A stretch of 60,231 nt of DNA from an uncultured Eubacteriales bacterium (lineage in GTDB: Bacteria > Bacillota > Clostridia > Christensenellales > CAG-314). The position numbers and the translations under genes were made by a program. Each line of letters begins with the position of its first letter. Position 1 is the stretch's first letter. Shown here one piece after another: positions 17,707 through 26,724 of the stretch. The notes under the pieces were generated by a model. It did not search any database and had not been told where the DNA came from. It saw only the letters and a list, made by a program, of their open reading frames with translations. Location of the stretch: assembly GCA_948938605.1 (NCBI GenBank), contig CARAIG010000064.1, positions 1 to 60,231 on the forward strand. Reading direction: 5' to 3'.

Positions 17707-17743
17707 AAAAAATGACCGACAAATTAATGTCGGTCATTTTTTG
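17707..17743. terminator. Bidirectional intrinsic terminator
   Basis: Perfect 13-bp stem AAAATGACCGACA / TGTCGGTCATTTT with A tract before and T tract after, so it can work in both directions. It mainly ends the minus-strand surface-protein gene whose stop is at 17766. Confidence 0.88.
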
Positions 17744-17765
17744 TTGTTTAGTAATAAGTGTTTAC

Positions 17766-20429
17766 TTAGGCGTTTCTTTTGCGTTGTCTGTAAATTTTAA
17801 CTACAATAACAACTGCAAGGGCTGCAACAAGCAATACGCTGGAAAGAATCGAGAACAACAATGCAAGGTTTACATCCGTCTTTTCGTTAGGAGTGGTGTC
17901 GTCGTCGTCTTCGTCATCATCGTCCGGTTCGGGGATCTTCTTCATTTCCGTCCATTCTTCCGCTGTGGGTTCATTGATGGAAGTAGAAGCGTTGTTGTCG
18001 AGAGTTTTGTTCATTAATTCAAGCAATTCTACTACGTTTTCGCATTCGGAAATTGCCGTATCTTCGAAGTCGCTTGCAGCCGAAAACTTAACTATGTATT
18101 CGGTTGCATCTTCGTTTTCTTCGTCTTCGACCATCGAATAAGTTCCAAGCGTTTGCATTGTGACTTTATCGTAGTAAATGGTGGAACCTGCTTCCGCTGC
18201 TTTTAAAGCGTCAGTCATACTGCCGTTAAACAGTGCAAGTCTTACAGTGGTGTCTTCGTCGCCTGCAACGTATACAATATAGTAACGAACCCAACCAGTA
18301 TCTTTGTAAGTTGTTGCATCGCCGTGTCCGAACAAAGCGTCGTTTACGGTTACGGTAGCGTAAGTGTTTTGTACGCTTGCAACGATTGCTTTGTCGCGGT
18401 CAACGCCTGTTTCCAATAAGTAGAAGTAGGGAAGTGCGTTTACTGCGCCGCCTTTACCTGCTTTTGCAAGTACCGAGAATGTATAAACGGTGTGAGCCGA
18501 TACATTTATTTCGTTAGAAACGTAACCGAAACTGGATTTTTGGTTGCTTACTAATTTAAGGATTCGACCTTCGTCGTCGTCCACATAATTGTTTTCGGGA
18601 GCAGTCGTAAATTCGTCACGCCAGTTTTTAACTCCGCTACCGGCAATTGCTTCCTTTGAATAATCAAGTCCGTCAAGAGCAATGTTGCCTTTACCGTCGC
18701 GGTAAATAGCGTTGTCGCCTGCATATACAGGGGTCCAACCTGTGGGTTGTTTTGTATTTGCCGAAACGGACGAGAACGATCCGTTTGTTACCGATGTAGA
18801 AGCAGTGGATCCTGCAAGGTCAAATTTCTTCGATGCGTTTCCGCTGGAAGCGCTGGTGTATGCGCTGCTGGATATCGTTTCGAAGTACGGGGTGGTTACA
18901 TACAGTTCGCCTTCGGGAGCGTAGTCGGAGCCTTCGTATCCTTTGACGCTGCCAAGCGCAAATACCAAACGGATAACCGAAGGTTCTTTTGCGGGTTTAA
19001 GATAAATGTCATATTTGTTCCAACCGTTATTGGTGTCGGTTTTAATGTTTTGTTCGGTTTTTGCCGTAAAGTTACCGTTACTTAAATCTTCCCATTCGCC
19101 GTCTGCCGTTTGACGTTGTACAAGGATATTTGCATACGCAAGAGCATTGTCGTTTTTGGAAACGGTTCTTATCCAAAAACTGATGTGGTTGTAGTCTTGT
19201 ACGGTGAAGTCGTCTTCGTTTAACGACAGATTGCGTTTTTCGTAAAGTTCTAACGCAACGGGTGTTTTAACGGTTCCGTCGTTGACAAGCTTATAGATAC
19301 CGAATCCGCTTGCAACTTGTTGGGCTTCGTCGCCTTCGCCTTCGGTTTTAAAGAAGTCGTCTTTGTCGGTAAAGGGGGAATATCCTTCGGCGTCGGTTGA
19401 TGTCTTGGTGGAATCAACATAAGCTTGCGAAGTTGCATAATTGGTAGCTTTTTCTTCCGTTGTACCAAGCTCTTTCAAAGTTAAATATTTGGATTGTTGG
19501 GGAACGGTTGTTTCCTCTTCCTTTTCGATGATTTTGTAAGTGGTGTCGCCTTCTTCCGCCAAGTCAGCCTTTAAACGGTAGTCGTTAGCGGTAACCGTTT
19601 CGAGTGCGATGTCATCTACAAACAAAATACCTTCCGCATTGGCTCCGTCGGCTGCTTCGCCCGTATATACGTTACCTAAACCTACGCTCACGCGGATATA
19701 TTGCGTGGAAGTTTTACGGTTGAATACGTAAAAAGTAAGTTCCTGCCAACCGTCTTGTTGCGGTATGTTGTATTTATATGCGTAACGGTTTTCTTCCTTT
19801 GCGTTGGGCGTAGACGAGTGATTTTGAATCATTATCGTGGCTGCGCCTGCGGTAATTTGCGATGTGTTGATACGTACGGTAATTTTAACCGAAGTGGTAG
19901 CGGAAACGGTCACCGAATCGCTGATAATTGCGGCATTGGTGGCTTCCTTGGTTGCAATCATATAAATATTGCTGTTAGAGTGCTTTTCCCCTTCGTCTAA
20001 AAATGAGTGTTGACCGGGGTTGTTGCCCAAAGTTATGTCTTCTAACTTCAAGTCTTCCTTTGCCGTGTTCCACTCGTCTTCGTCAACGTTTACAATACCC
20101 ATAACAACTTTATCGGTGTTTTCGATTACTTCAAAGTCGTGAGACGTTCCGTTGGGGGCTTTATAGCCGTATCTTGTCCAGTTTGTTGCGGACTTGGGAT
20201 ACGTTGTGTCTTCCGAACTTACAAGCCCGAAGTCGCCGTTACGTACAGGTAAACTGGATGAAGGATTATTTGATGAATCGTTATCGTCGGGGTTGCGGTC
20301 GGGCGTTTGAAGCATTACGCCTAACGTTACGGAAACTGCAATTACAGCCGCCAGTATAATGGCGCCTATAATTATTATCAGCTTATGCTTGTCCGACATA
20401 GGTTGTCTTTGTGTTTTTTGTGTACTCAT
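17766..20429 (-). CDS. Large membrane-anchored surface protein with jelly-roll-like repeats
   Basis: An 887-residue protein of unknown function. Short cytoplasmic N-terminus, one membrane segment (~16-41), a long extracellular region, a second membrane segment near the end (~850-880) and a basic tail KIYRQRKRNA. The extracellular part contains about three related modules that open with VRNGDF/VTNGSF and close with a strand like FVDDIALE, LYVTTPYFE or IYYDKVTMQ; this resembles carbohydrate-binding jelly rolls (inference). A stalk rich in Glu/Asp (PEPDDDDEDDDD) precedes the last membrane segment. There is no catalytic motif. RBS AGAGGTAA lies before the ATG at 20429; a second Met ten residues in is possible. 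Transcribed alone, against its neighbours. Confidence 0.8.
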   Translation of the reverse strand: MSTQKTQRQPMSDKHKLIIIIGAIILAAVIAVSVTLGVMLQTPDRNPDDNDSSNNPSSSLPVRNGDFGLVSSEDTTYPKSATNWTRYGYKAPNGTSHDFEVIENTDKVVMGIVNVDEDEWNTAKEDLKLEDITLGNNPGQHSFLDEGEKHSNSNIYMIATKEATNAAIISDSVTVSATTSVKITVRINTSQITAGAATIMIQNHSSTPNAKEENRYAYKYNIPQQDGWQELTFYVFNRKTSTQYIRVSVGLGNVYTGEAADGANAEGILFVDDIALETVTANDYRLKADLAEEGDTTYKIIEKEEETTVPQQSKYLTLKELGTTEEKATNYATSQAYVDSTKTSTDAEGYSPFTDKDDFFKTEGEGDEAQQVASGFGIYKLVNDGTVKTPVALELYEKRNLSLNEDDFTVQDYNHISFWIRTVSKNDNALAYANILVQRQTADGEWEDLSNGNFTAKTEQNIKTDTNNGWNKYDIYLKPAKEPSVIRLVFALGSVKGYEGSDYAPEGELYVTTPYFETISSSAYTSASSGNASKKFDLAGSTASTSVTNGSFSSVSANTKQPTGWTPVYAGDNAIYRDGKGNIALDGLDYSKEAIAGSGVKNWRDEFTTAPENNYVDDDEGRILKLVSNQKSSFGYVSNEINVSAHTVYTFSVLAKAGKGGAVNALPYFYLLETGVDRDKAIVASVQNTYATVTVNDALFGHGDATTYKDTGWVRYYIVYVAGDEDTTVRLALFNGSMTDALKAAEAGSTIYYDKVTMQTLGTYSMVEDEENEDATEYIVKFSAASDFEDTAISECENVVELLELMNKTLDNNASTSINEPTAEEWTEMKKIPEPDDDDEDDDDTTPNEKTDVNLALLFSILSSVLLVAALAVVIVVKIYRQRKRNA

Positions 20430-20546
20430 AATAAAAAATTACCTCTTATAAGTTTACATACTTTTACATATATAACGACATTTTAATACAAACTAAATTA
20501 AAAAGCAACCAAATAAGCAAACAAACAGTAAAAATGGGGAAATTAA

Positions 20547-20912
20547 ATGGATATACCTGCCAAAAATAAGTGGATATTAGTAATATTTTCCGCATTAAGC
20601 GGGTTTATAAACGGGTTTTTAGGCGGAGGCGGCGGCGTGATTGTAGTAGCTCTGTTGCTAACCGTTGTCAAGCTTAACCAAAAAAACGCGCAAGCAACGG
20701 CGCTTTTGGTAATACTGCCGTTAACGGTAGTAAGTGCGGTTGTGTATTTAATTAGAGGTTCGGTCGACTGGGTTCCTACGCTGTGGGTGACGTTGGGAGT
20801 AGTAGTCGGCGGAATACTCGGCGCGTTGCTGCTGTCTAAACTAAAAAGCAATGTTGCAAAAATTATTTTTGCCGTAGTTTTAATTGCGGGCGGAATAAAA
20901 ATGTTATTTTAA
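20547..20912 (+). CDS. TauE/SafE-family permease half, subunit 1
   Basis: A 121-residue membrane protein with four predicted helices, beginning with the family motif SGFINGFLGGGGGVIVVALLL. It corresponds to one half of the usual ~250-residue TauE/SafE (sulfite/organosulfonate exporter-like) permease. The second half is the next gene. The two are in different frames, each with its own RBS, so this is a genuine two-gene arrangement and not a frameshift; a heterodimeric carrier is likely. GGGGAAAT precedes the ATG. Confidence 0.88.
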   Translation: MDIPAKNKWILVIFSALSGFINGFLGGGGGVIVVALLLTVVKLNQKNAQATALLVILPLTVVSAVVYLIRGSVDWVPTLWVTLGVVVGGILGALLLSKLKSNVAKIIFAVVLIAGGIKMLF

Positions 20913-20925
20913 AGGATATTAAATA

Positions 20926-21381
20926 ATGCAAATATTTTTATTGGTTTTATTCGGGTTTTTATCGGGTATTATCGGCGGAATGGGAATGGGCGGCGGAACG
21001 CTGCTTGTTCCGCTGTTGTCATTTTTGGATTTGGAACAAAAAACGATACAGGCAATAAACCTTGTCAGTTTTATCCCTATGTGTTGCGTGGCTTTGGGTT
21101 TCCACGCTAAAAACAAACTTATTAAAAAGTCTGGCATTTGGTGGATAATAATTCCCGCATTGATTGCGGCTGTCGGCGGCGCGTTTTGCGCTGACATTGC
21201 GGGTAACAAAATACTCCGTTTGTGTTTTGCCGTATTTTTGATAGGCGTGGGTATTTGGCAGCTTATTGTGGCAATAAAGTTTATTGTCGACAGCAAAAAA
21301 CAAGGCAATTTAAAAGTCGAGTGCAATCCCGCGTTAACGGACAGTATTTTGCCCCTTGACAAATCGCAAAAGAACAAGTAA
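20926..21381 (+). CDS. TauE/SafE-family permease half, subunit 2
   Basis: A 151-residue membrane protein starting 13 bases after its partner, with AAAGGATATT as RBS. The N-terminal FGFLSGIIGGMGMGGGTLLVPLL is the same family motif as in subunit 1; four helices are followed by a short charged C-terminal tail. Transported anion unknown. Confidence 0.88.
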   Translation: MQIFLLVLFGFLSGIIGGMGMGGGTLLVPLLSFLDLEQKTIQAINLVSFIPMCCVALGFHAKNKLIKKSGIWWIIIPALIAAVGGAFCADIAGNKILRLCFAVFLIGVGIWQLIVAIKFIVDSKKQGNLKVECNPALTDSILPLDKSQKNK

Positions 21382-21385
21382 ACGG

Positions 21386-21414
21386 TTGCAAAATTGCGTT
21401 TTTTTTGTTAAAGT
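21386..21414 (+). promoter_or_regulatory. Promoter for the exonuclease/hexokinase pair
   Basis: TTGCAA (21386-21391), 17-base spacer, TAAAGT (21409-21414). The ATG at 21424 is 9 bases after the -10 and has no Shine-Dalgarno, so a leaderless or near-leaderless transcript is predicted. A slightly shifted TATAAG (21414-21419) is the alternative -10. Confidence 0.55.
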
Positions 21415-21423
21415 ATAAGCGCA

Positions 21424-22371
21424 ATGAAATATTTGGCTTTCGACATCGAAGCGGCAAACGGCTATCAACTGTCAAGCATATGCAGTATAGGCGTTGTAAT
21501 TGCCGACGAACAATTTAATATATTAAGCCGACAAAATATTTGGATAAACCCTAAAACAAAGTACAATCTTAACGGTACGCGTCAAAACGTCGGTATAGAT
21601 TTGCATTTGGACAAAAAATTGTTAAATTCGTCGCCCGACTTTAAACAAGTGTACGGTGTTATTAGCGGTATTTTAACCGATACGCAGTATTTTGTATTCG
21701 GGCATGCGGTTGATGCCGACGTACGTATGCTTAACGCCGCGTGCAACAGGTACAAGTTGCCTTGCATAAATTTCGAGTTTGCCGATTCGCAGTTGTTGTA
21801 CCGTTTGTTTAAAGGGGAAAAGGAAGTTAAGGCACTGCACAAAATAGCCTTGGATATAGGCGTGGAATTCGAAGAACACAACTCCGAGGAAGACGCTTAC
21901 GCCACAATGCTTACCCTTAAATATTTAGTAGAGCAAAGCGGTTTGTCCGTAGACGAATTGTTGGAAAAATACCGTATTCGCAAGGGCAGTAACCGCAATT
22001 TCGAATTGAGCAGACCCGTTTCGTTAGACGGGCAAGTGTCTAAAAAGCGCGTTACGCAAGTTGCGTGGGAAAAAATACGCAAATACGCTTCAACGGTTAA
22101 AAAATGTTCTAATAAGTACAAGGATACGGCATTTTGCCTATCCCGAACACTGGAACTGTCCGACGACGAAACGCTATATAAGACGGTGGAACTCATCGTT
22201 AAAAACGGCGGTAGGTACACAACCAAACTTGCCAAGAGCAAAGTATATATTTACGGCGACTTTACAAGCGAGCAGGACATTGCCCGCGAAAAGCGCGTAA
22301 ACGAACTTGCCGAACAAGGCTTGCTTACAAAAATAAGCGCACAACAATTTATAAAGGAAAATACATTATGA
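21424..22371 (+). CDS. DnaQ-like 3'-5' exonuclease
   Basis: A 315-residue protein. Residues 1-180 form a DEDDh exonuclease domain: ExoI FDIEAANG (Asp7, Glu9), ExoII GHAVDADVRML, ExoIII with His and Asp in EEHNSEEDAYA. This is the family of DNA polymerase proofreading subunits and related nucleases. The remaining ~135 residues, ending YTTKLAKSKVYIYGDFTSEQDIAREKRVNELAEQG as separate segments, look like a small alpha/beta domain of BRCT type (inference). Its stop overlaps the start of the hexokinase gene. A DNA-repair or RNA-trimming role cannot be told apart from sequence. Confidence 0.82.
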   Translation: MKYLAFDIEAANGYQLSSICSIGVVIADEQFNILSRQNIWINPKTKYNLNGTRQNVGIDLHLDKKLLNSSPDFKQVYGVISGILTDTQYFVFGHAVDADVRMLNAACNRYKLPCINFEFADSQLLYRLFKGEKEVKALHKIALDIGVEFEEHNSEEDAYATMLTLKYLVEQSGLSVDELLEKYRIRKGSNRNFELSRPVSLDGQVSKKRVTQVAWEKIRKYASTVKKCSNKYKDTAFCLSRTLELSDDETLYKTVELIVKNGGRYTTKLAKSKVYIYGDFTSEQDIAREKRVNELAEQGLLTKISAQQFIKENTL

Positions 22372-23627
22372 CGGCACAACAGTTTTTACATAAATACGGA
22401 CAAGCAGCCGACAACGTCGACATAAAGTCAAGCATACAAACTTTTTGGGAACGTATGCGTCAAGGTCTAACGGGCAAGTGCCAAGCGATGCCTATGATAC
22501 CTACGTATTTGACGGACGTAAACCGCACTTTAATTAAGCCCGATGTCAAACGTATACTTATAGACGCAGGCGGAACAAACTTCCGTACGGCAACGGGATA
22601 CTTTGACGGACAAGGTCGTCCTCATATCGAAAATATACTTAAAAGCAAAATGCCAGCTTCGGACGGAACGTATTACTCGAAGGAACGGTTTTATTCCGCA
22701 ATGGCGGATAATGTTTCGGCGCTTCTTGACAAAGCGGACGACATTGGTTTTTGCTTTTCGTATCAAGTTAATATGGGCAAAGACGTCGACGGCGAAGTAG
22801 TGATGTTCAGTAAGGAAATCAATGCGCCGGAAGTTATCGGTACACGAGTCGGTTACGAAACATTGCTTGCCTGCCAAAAGTACAGCGGCAAAAAACGCAA
22901 CATAGTAATACTAAACGATACCGTTGCAACGTTGCTTGGCGGTATGGCTACGTCAAACAAAAAGTACTCGGCATATATAGGTTACATATACGGCACAGGC
23001 ACAAACGCGTGCTATGTCGAAGACACTGCAAATATAACCAAGGTGGACGATTTGCCCGCAGGCAAAATGCTTGTTAATACCGAATGCGGTAATTTCGACG
23101 GTTTTACTACGGGCTACTTCGACAAAACCTGCATTGCCAAAACAGCAGTGCCTAACCGTCAACTTTTTGAAAAAATGACCAGCGGTAAATACCTTGCGGA
23201 TATTATTGCCGAAGCGTTGTCTGCTGCAAAACGCGACGGAATATTTAAAGGCGACGTTGAACTTAATCCCTTTGAATTAAAGGACGTGTCTTCATTGTTG
23301 AACGACGGTGAATTTCCTTGCAAATTCGATAACGGCGCGGATATGGCGTTTGCTAAGGACGTCGCAGTCGAACTTATCGAACGCGCCGCAAAAATGGGGG
23401 CGGTAGTAGTTTCGTCCATTGCAATTAAGGCGTGTCAAAACAGCGACAAGTCCTTGCCCGTAGCGGTTGTTGCCGAGGGAACGACGTTTAACAAACTTAC
23501 GGGGTATCGAACCGCATTTGAAAAGTATCTTACGGATATTTTGGGCGGTTACGGGTTGACATACGAAATTGTACAAGGGGACGAACTTAACCTTGTAGGC
23601 ACATTAATGGCAACAATGATATTTTAA
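22368..23627 (+). CDS. Hexokinase of the eukaryotic-type family
   Basis: A 419-residue actin-fold sugar kinase. It has the signatures of the hexokinase_1/hexokinase_2 family rather than of the bacterial ROK or glucokinase families: IDAGGTNFRTATG (phosphate 1), GFCFSYQVN (sugar-binding region), LNDTVATLLGG (catalytic Asp), GYIYGTGTNACYVE (phosphate 2), NTECGNFDGF and AEGTTFNK (adenosine motif). It probably phosphorylates glucose or another hexose with ATP. The start overlaps the exonuclease stop, so translation is coupled. A hexokinase coupled to an exonuclease is an unexpected pairing with no obvious functional link. Confidence 0.9.
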   Translation: MTAQQFLHKYGQAADNVDIKSSIQTFWERMRQGLTGKCQAMPMIPTYLTDVNRTLIKPDVKRILIDAGGTNFRTATGYFDGQGRPHIENILKSKMPASDGTYYSKERFYSAMADNVSALLDKADDIGFCFSYQVNMGKDVDGEVVMFSKEINAPEVIGTRVGYETLLACQKYSGKKRNIVILNDTVATLLGGMATSNKKYSAYIGYIYGTGTNACYVEDTANITKVDDLPAGKMLVNTECGNFDGFTTGYFDKTCIAKTAVPNRQLFEKMTSGKYLADIIAEALSAAKRDGIFKGDVELNPFELKDVSSLLNDGEFPCKFDNGADMAFAKDVAVELIERAAKMGAVVVSSIAIKACQNSDKSLPVAVVAEGTTFNKLTGYRTAFEKYLTDILGGYGLTYEIVQGDELNLVGTLMATMIF

Positions 23628-23681
23628 AAGATGTGGTTTTGCTTATATCAAAACGGGTATCATTGACTTAAATGTAACAAA

Positions 23682-23718
23682 TAAGCGGTCTTTGGCAAAT
23701 TGTCAAGGATCGCTTTTG
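23682..23718 (+). terminator. Probable terminator after the hexokinase gene
   Basis: Imperfect long stem AAGCGGTCTTTG / CAAGGATCGCTT followed by a short T run. The rest of the gap to 23902 is AT-rich with no gene visible; a TTGACT near 23849 may belong to the next gene's promoter but lacks a good -10. Confidence 0.6.
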
Positions 23719-23901
23719 AATTGTAAAATTTCAAATATATATGCACCTAAAAAGGAAGATTAATACACTTGTTTTTTGGTAATTTGTAAACCGAATATAA
23801 AATGAACGTGGATATAAATATTTTATTTATACTTGCGCATATTGACTTTTGATTATATATATGATAACTTTTTATTATAAAATATAAAGGAGGATGACAA
23901 T

Positions 23902-25032
23902 ATGAAAACTAAAATGCTACTTGCAACATTATTGATTGCTATATTGTTGTTTGGTACGGTAAATAGCGTTTCCATTGCATTTGCCCAAAATACCAAGAAT
24001 GTAACTAAACAAGACTATATAGAAAAAGATTATGCCAATCACAATGAACAAGTTGTTTGCTTAGACGAATATTCGCAAGCAGAAACCACTTATTCCGAAA
24101 ATGCAGTAACTATGCGACATGACGATAAAATCCGTCAATATCATCGCGGATTGTTTTCTTCCGAAACAATGTGTGTAACTAACGAAATTTATACATTCAA
24201 TCTAACGGATTACGAATGGTATAATGTTTCCTATAATAATGGCTACGTGTTAGTGGCGGATATGGGAAGTGCTGTGCAGGACACAAATGAAATTTTTGTT
24301 CCTGCATTATTTATTTTTCCCGCAGGAGTTAAACAGATTTCCAAGCAAGAGACTTTTGATATAGACACAGACAATACTTCAACCGTTCAAATTGTTTATG
24401 TAGATATCGACGAAACGGTATGTACAAAGATTATCGCACCTATTGAAAATTTAAGTTTTGTTGAATTTTTAAACTTATCTACCGAATTGGAACTTTCTAA
24501 GGAAAACACAGACGAAATTTCCAAAAATCTAATTGAAAGTTTTTCGTATGAAGATAATTTTAAATTACGGATGCACAATTCAAATGAAACTCAAAATCTC
24601 ACCAAATCGCAAGTGAGCGCAATGTCCGCTTCATATGGTAACTATTCCAACAGCAATAAAACCGTTACTTGCAACGCTTATGATGATTATACCGACACAG
24701 ACAGATATATTAAGGATTATATATCGACTTATCGCGGTAATTCCTATAAATATTTAAGTGCAACTGGAAATATTAAATACAGTGATGATCCGATAGTAAA
24801 TATTATACCTCGTCAATTATTCATAAATAGAAACACGTATTCGTTTATAGGTAAGGAATACGGTTTTTGTGTTAAAACAGTGCAAGATTCGGGAAATGAC
24901 AACATATCTAACTATATCGTTTTTGACATTCAAACAGTTGCCCCTTATCCCGAAAGACTAAACAGTAATCCGTTATCTGTAACAGTTGTACCCTTATTTT
25001 CTGGAATAGTATCATATTCCGCTTCACAATGA
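23902..25032 (+). CDS. Secreted surface protein, N-terminal part ending at in-frame TGA
   Basis: Strong RBS AAAGGAGG before the ATG, then a classical signal peptide (MKTKMLLATLLIAILLFG, cleavage near SIAFAQ). The ~350-residue mature part is beta-rich with no recognised domain. The frame ends with TGA at 25030-25032 after SYSASQ, and the same frame goes on without interruption (LVICENYGDPKLALANIS) into the downstream 548-residue region. The two are best read as one gene of ~935 residues with a nonsense codon. Unread, this part would be a secreted protein lacking its PPC-like C-terminal domains. Confidence 0.75.
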   Translation: MKTKMLLATLLIAILLFGTVNSVSIAFAQNTKNVTKQDYIEKDYANHNEQVVCLDEYSQAETTYSENAVTMRHDDKIRQYHRGLFSSETMCVTNEIYTFNLTDYEWYNVSYNNGYVLVADMGSAVQDTNEIFVPALFIFPAGVKQISKQETFDIDTDNTSTVQIVYVDIDETVCTKIIAPIENLSFVEFLNLSTELELSKENTDEISKNLIESFSYEDNFKLRMHNSNETQNLTKSQVSAMSASYGNYSNSNKTVTCNAYDDYTDTDRYIKDYISTYRGNSYKYLSATGNIKYSDDPIVNIIPRQLFINRNTYSFIGKEYGFCVKTVQDSGNDNISNYIVFDIQTVAPYPERLNSNPLSVTVVPLFSGIVSYSASQ

Positions 25033-25065
25033 CTAGTTATTTGTGAAAATTATGGGGATCCTAAA

Positions 25066-26712
25066 TTGGCGCTTGCAAATATAAGCGTTGGCGTAAGCGT
25101 GCGAAATGCTAATGAAAAAAATATCGGAGACAGCGGATATGACGCTTATCAAGATTATGGTTATGCCATAAGTTCCTACACAGTAGAAACTAATGGTACC
25201 GGCAGAACACGAAATCAAGACAGTGCTACAGTATCACTGTTAGGAGTGACATTGAGCATACTGTCTTTTCTGCCGAATACGGCGGGTACATTATGCGGAA
25301 TTGCCAGTACTGCTCTTGGAGTGGGACAGTTCATTTCCGATTACGTAATCCCTAGTTTTCGCACTAAATCTATGTCTTTGAACGGATCTGGAACAAATTT
25401 TTCGCGCTCGGACACAATGATAGGAAATACTAATACCAACTCGATGATATCTAACTATGGAAATTTGGTTAAGGGATTTGAAACCAAACTGCTTAATTCA
25501 AAAAGTCAAACGGAAACTAGTGATCCGCTGTTATACAAAAACAGTAGCCACTATTACCGCACAAAATACGCATTTTGCCAAAAAAATTCCGATATTAATT
25601 GGGACGCTTATATCGCCACTTATGTATCTTTAGATATTTACAGTGACAATACCTGGAAAAATCTTTTTGGACATGGTGAAATAGAATTTATAGACAACGT
25701 AATAGGCGGGCGTGTTGATTCATATAACGAAAGACCGTCGGAAACCCAATGCGGAAAAGTAGAAGAAGATGTATTTTATCACACTTGTTTTGTAAAGGAT
25801 CATAATGCCGAAGAAGATTCGCACGAAGAAGAATCCTATTTACCGACTTCTTGTTCGTACCGAGATTTTTATTTTACTCCAAACAGAACTTTTTGGTATG
25901 TAATAGATACATTCAATCTTTCGCCTGATACCGATCCTTACTTAAAAATTTACGACTCGCAAAACAATCTTATCTGCAGTGACGACGATTCCGGCGGTTA
26001 CGGTAGGGCTAAAATATCAATTACGCTAACAGGCGGACAAACTTACAAAATCCGTACGATTTATAAATCGGGAGCGTACGATTTTGTTATAAGAAAAAAC
26101 GAAGTGTTAACTCCCGCGTCCCGAACCGAAATTAATACTAATAACGCCGAATTACAAAATGACAGCATTTGGTTTTCGTATGTGCCGATGTACGATGACT
26201 TTTACACATTTAGCTCGGTTAGCAGTTTGGATACGTATTTTACACTGTATGACGGCGACTACAACTGTTTAACTTGGGATGATGACAGCGGAGTTGGACT
26301 TAATGCAAATATAGATATGGTTTTAAAGGGTGGTAAAACATACTATTTAAAGGTCAATATTTATCGAATGGGTAGCGGGCAATGTGATATCTATGTTAAT
26401 AGACAAAAATCATTGTTTTACGATCCTATTATTAAACCGCAGTTTTTCTTTTCAGCATTGAGTGATTCTGCACAGTTTTTCCGTTTTACTCCCACCGAGA
26501 CGCGTACTTACTTTATAAATACCAAGATGTCGATTTCGGGCGATCCTTATTTGGAGTTGTACGACGCGTCGTGGAATCTTCTTGCTTACAATGACGATGG
26601 TGGAGAAGGAAACAATGCTCTGTTAGAATACACTTTGCAAGCGGGGCAAACATATTATATTAAAGTGCGCAATTATTCTGCCGCATTGATAGAAGGCTAT
26701 GTGTACTTTTAG
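25066..26712 (+). CDS. Secreted surface protein, C-terminal part with PPC-like domains
   Basis: Continues in the frame of 23902-25032 beyond a TGA; a TTG at 25066 is the first possible start but has no RBS and no signal peptide follows. Residues ~60-110 hold a hydrophobic Gly-rich segment. The C-terminal half has three repeats resembling bacterial pre-peptidase C-terminal (PPC) domains, each with the pattern DPYLKIYDSxNNLICSDDDSGG ... GGQTYKIRT (split here for brevity), including a last copy ending LQAGQTYYIKVRNY. Such domains usually accompany secreted enzymes or adhesins (family knowledge). No catalytic motif is visible. Confidence 0.72.
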   Translation: MALANISVGVSVRNANEKNIGDSGYDAYQDYGYAISSYTVETNGTGRTRNQDSATVSLLGVTLSILSFLPNTAGTLCGIASTALGVGQFISDYVIPSFRTKSMSLNGSGTNFSRSDTMIGNTNTNSMISNYGNLVKGFETKLLNSKSQTETSDPLLYKNSSHYYRTKYAFCQKNSDINWDAYIATYVSLDIYSDNTWKNLFGHGEIEFIDNVIGGRVDSYNERPSETQCGKVEEDVFYHTCFVKDHNAEEDSHEEESYLPTSCSYRDFYFTPNRTFWYVIDTFNLSPDTDPYLKIYDSQNNLICSDDDSGGYGRAKISITLTGGQTYKIRTIYKSGAYDFVIRKNEVLTPASRTEINTNNAELQNDSIWFSYVPMYDDFYTFSSVSSLDTYFTLYDGDYNCLTWDDDSGVGLNANIDMVLKGGKTYYLKVNIYRMGSGQCDIYVNRQKSLFYDPIIKPQFFFSALSDSAQFFRFTPTETRTYFINTKMSISGDPYLELYDASWNLLAYNDDGGEGNNALLEYTLQAGQTYYIKVRNYSAALIEGYVYF

Positions 26713-26724
26713 GGAGATTGCAGA

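Noticed and set aside
20547..21381. TauE/SafE gene broken by a frameshift
   Set aside because: The two halves are in different frames but each has its own RBS, start and full family motif; split pairs are normal for this family.
868..26712. A reassigned stop codon (alternative genetic code) to explain the three split genes
   Set aside because: Ribosomal protein, shikimate, thyA and other genes end properly with TAA, TAG or TGA, so all three act as stops in this genome.
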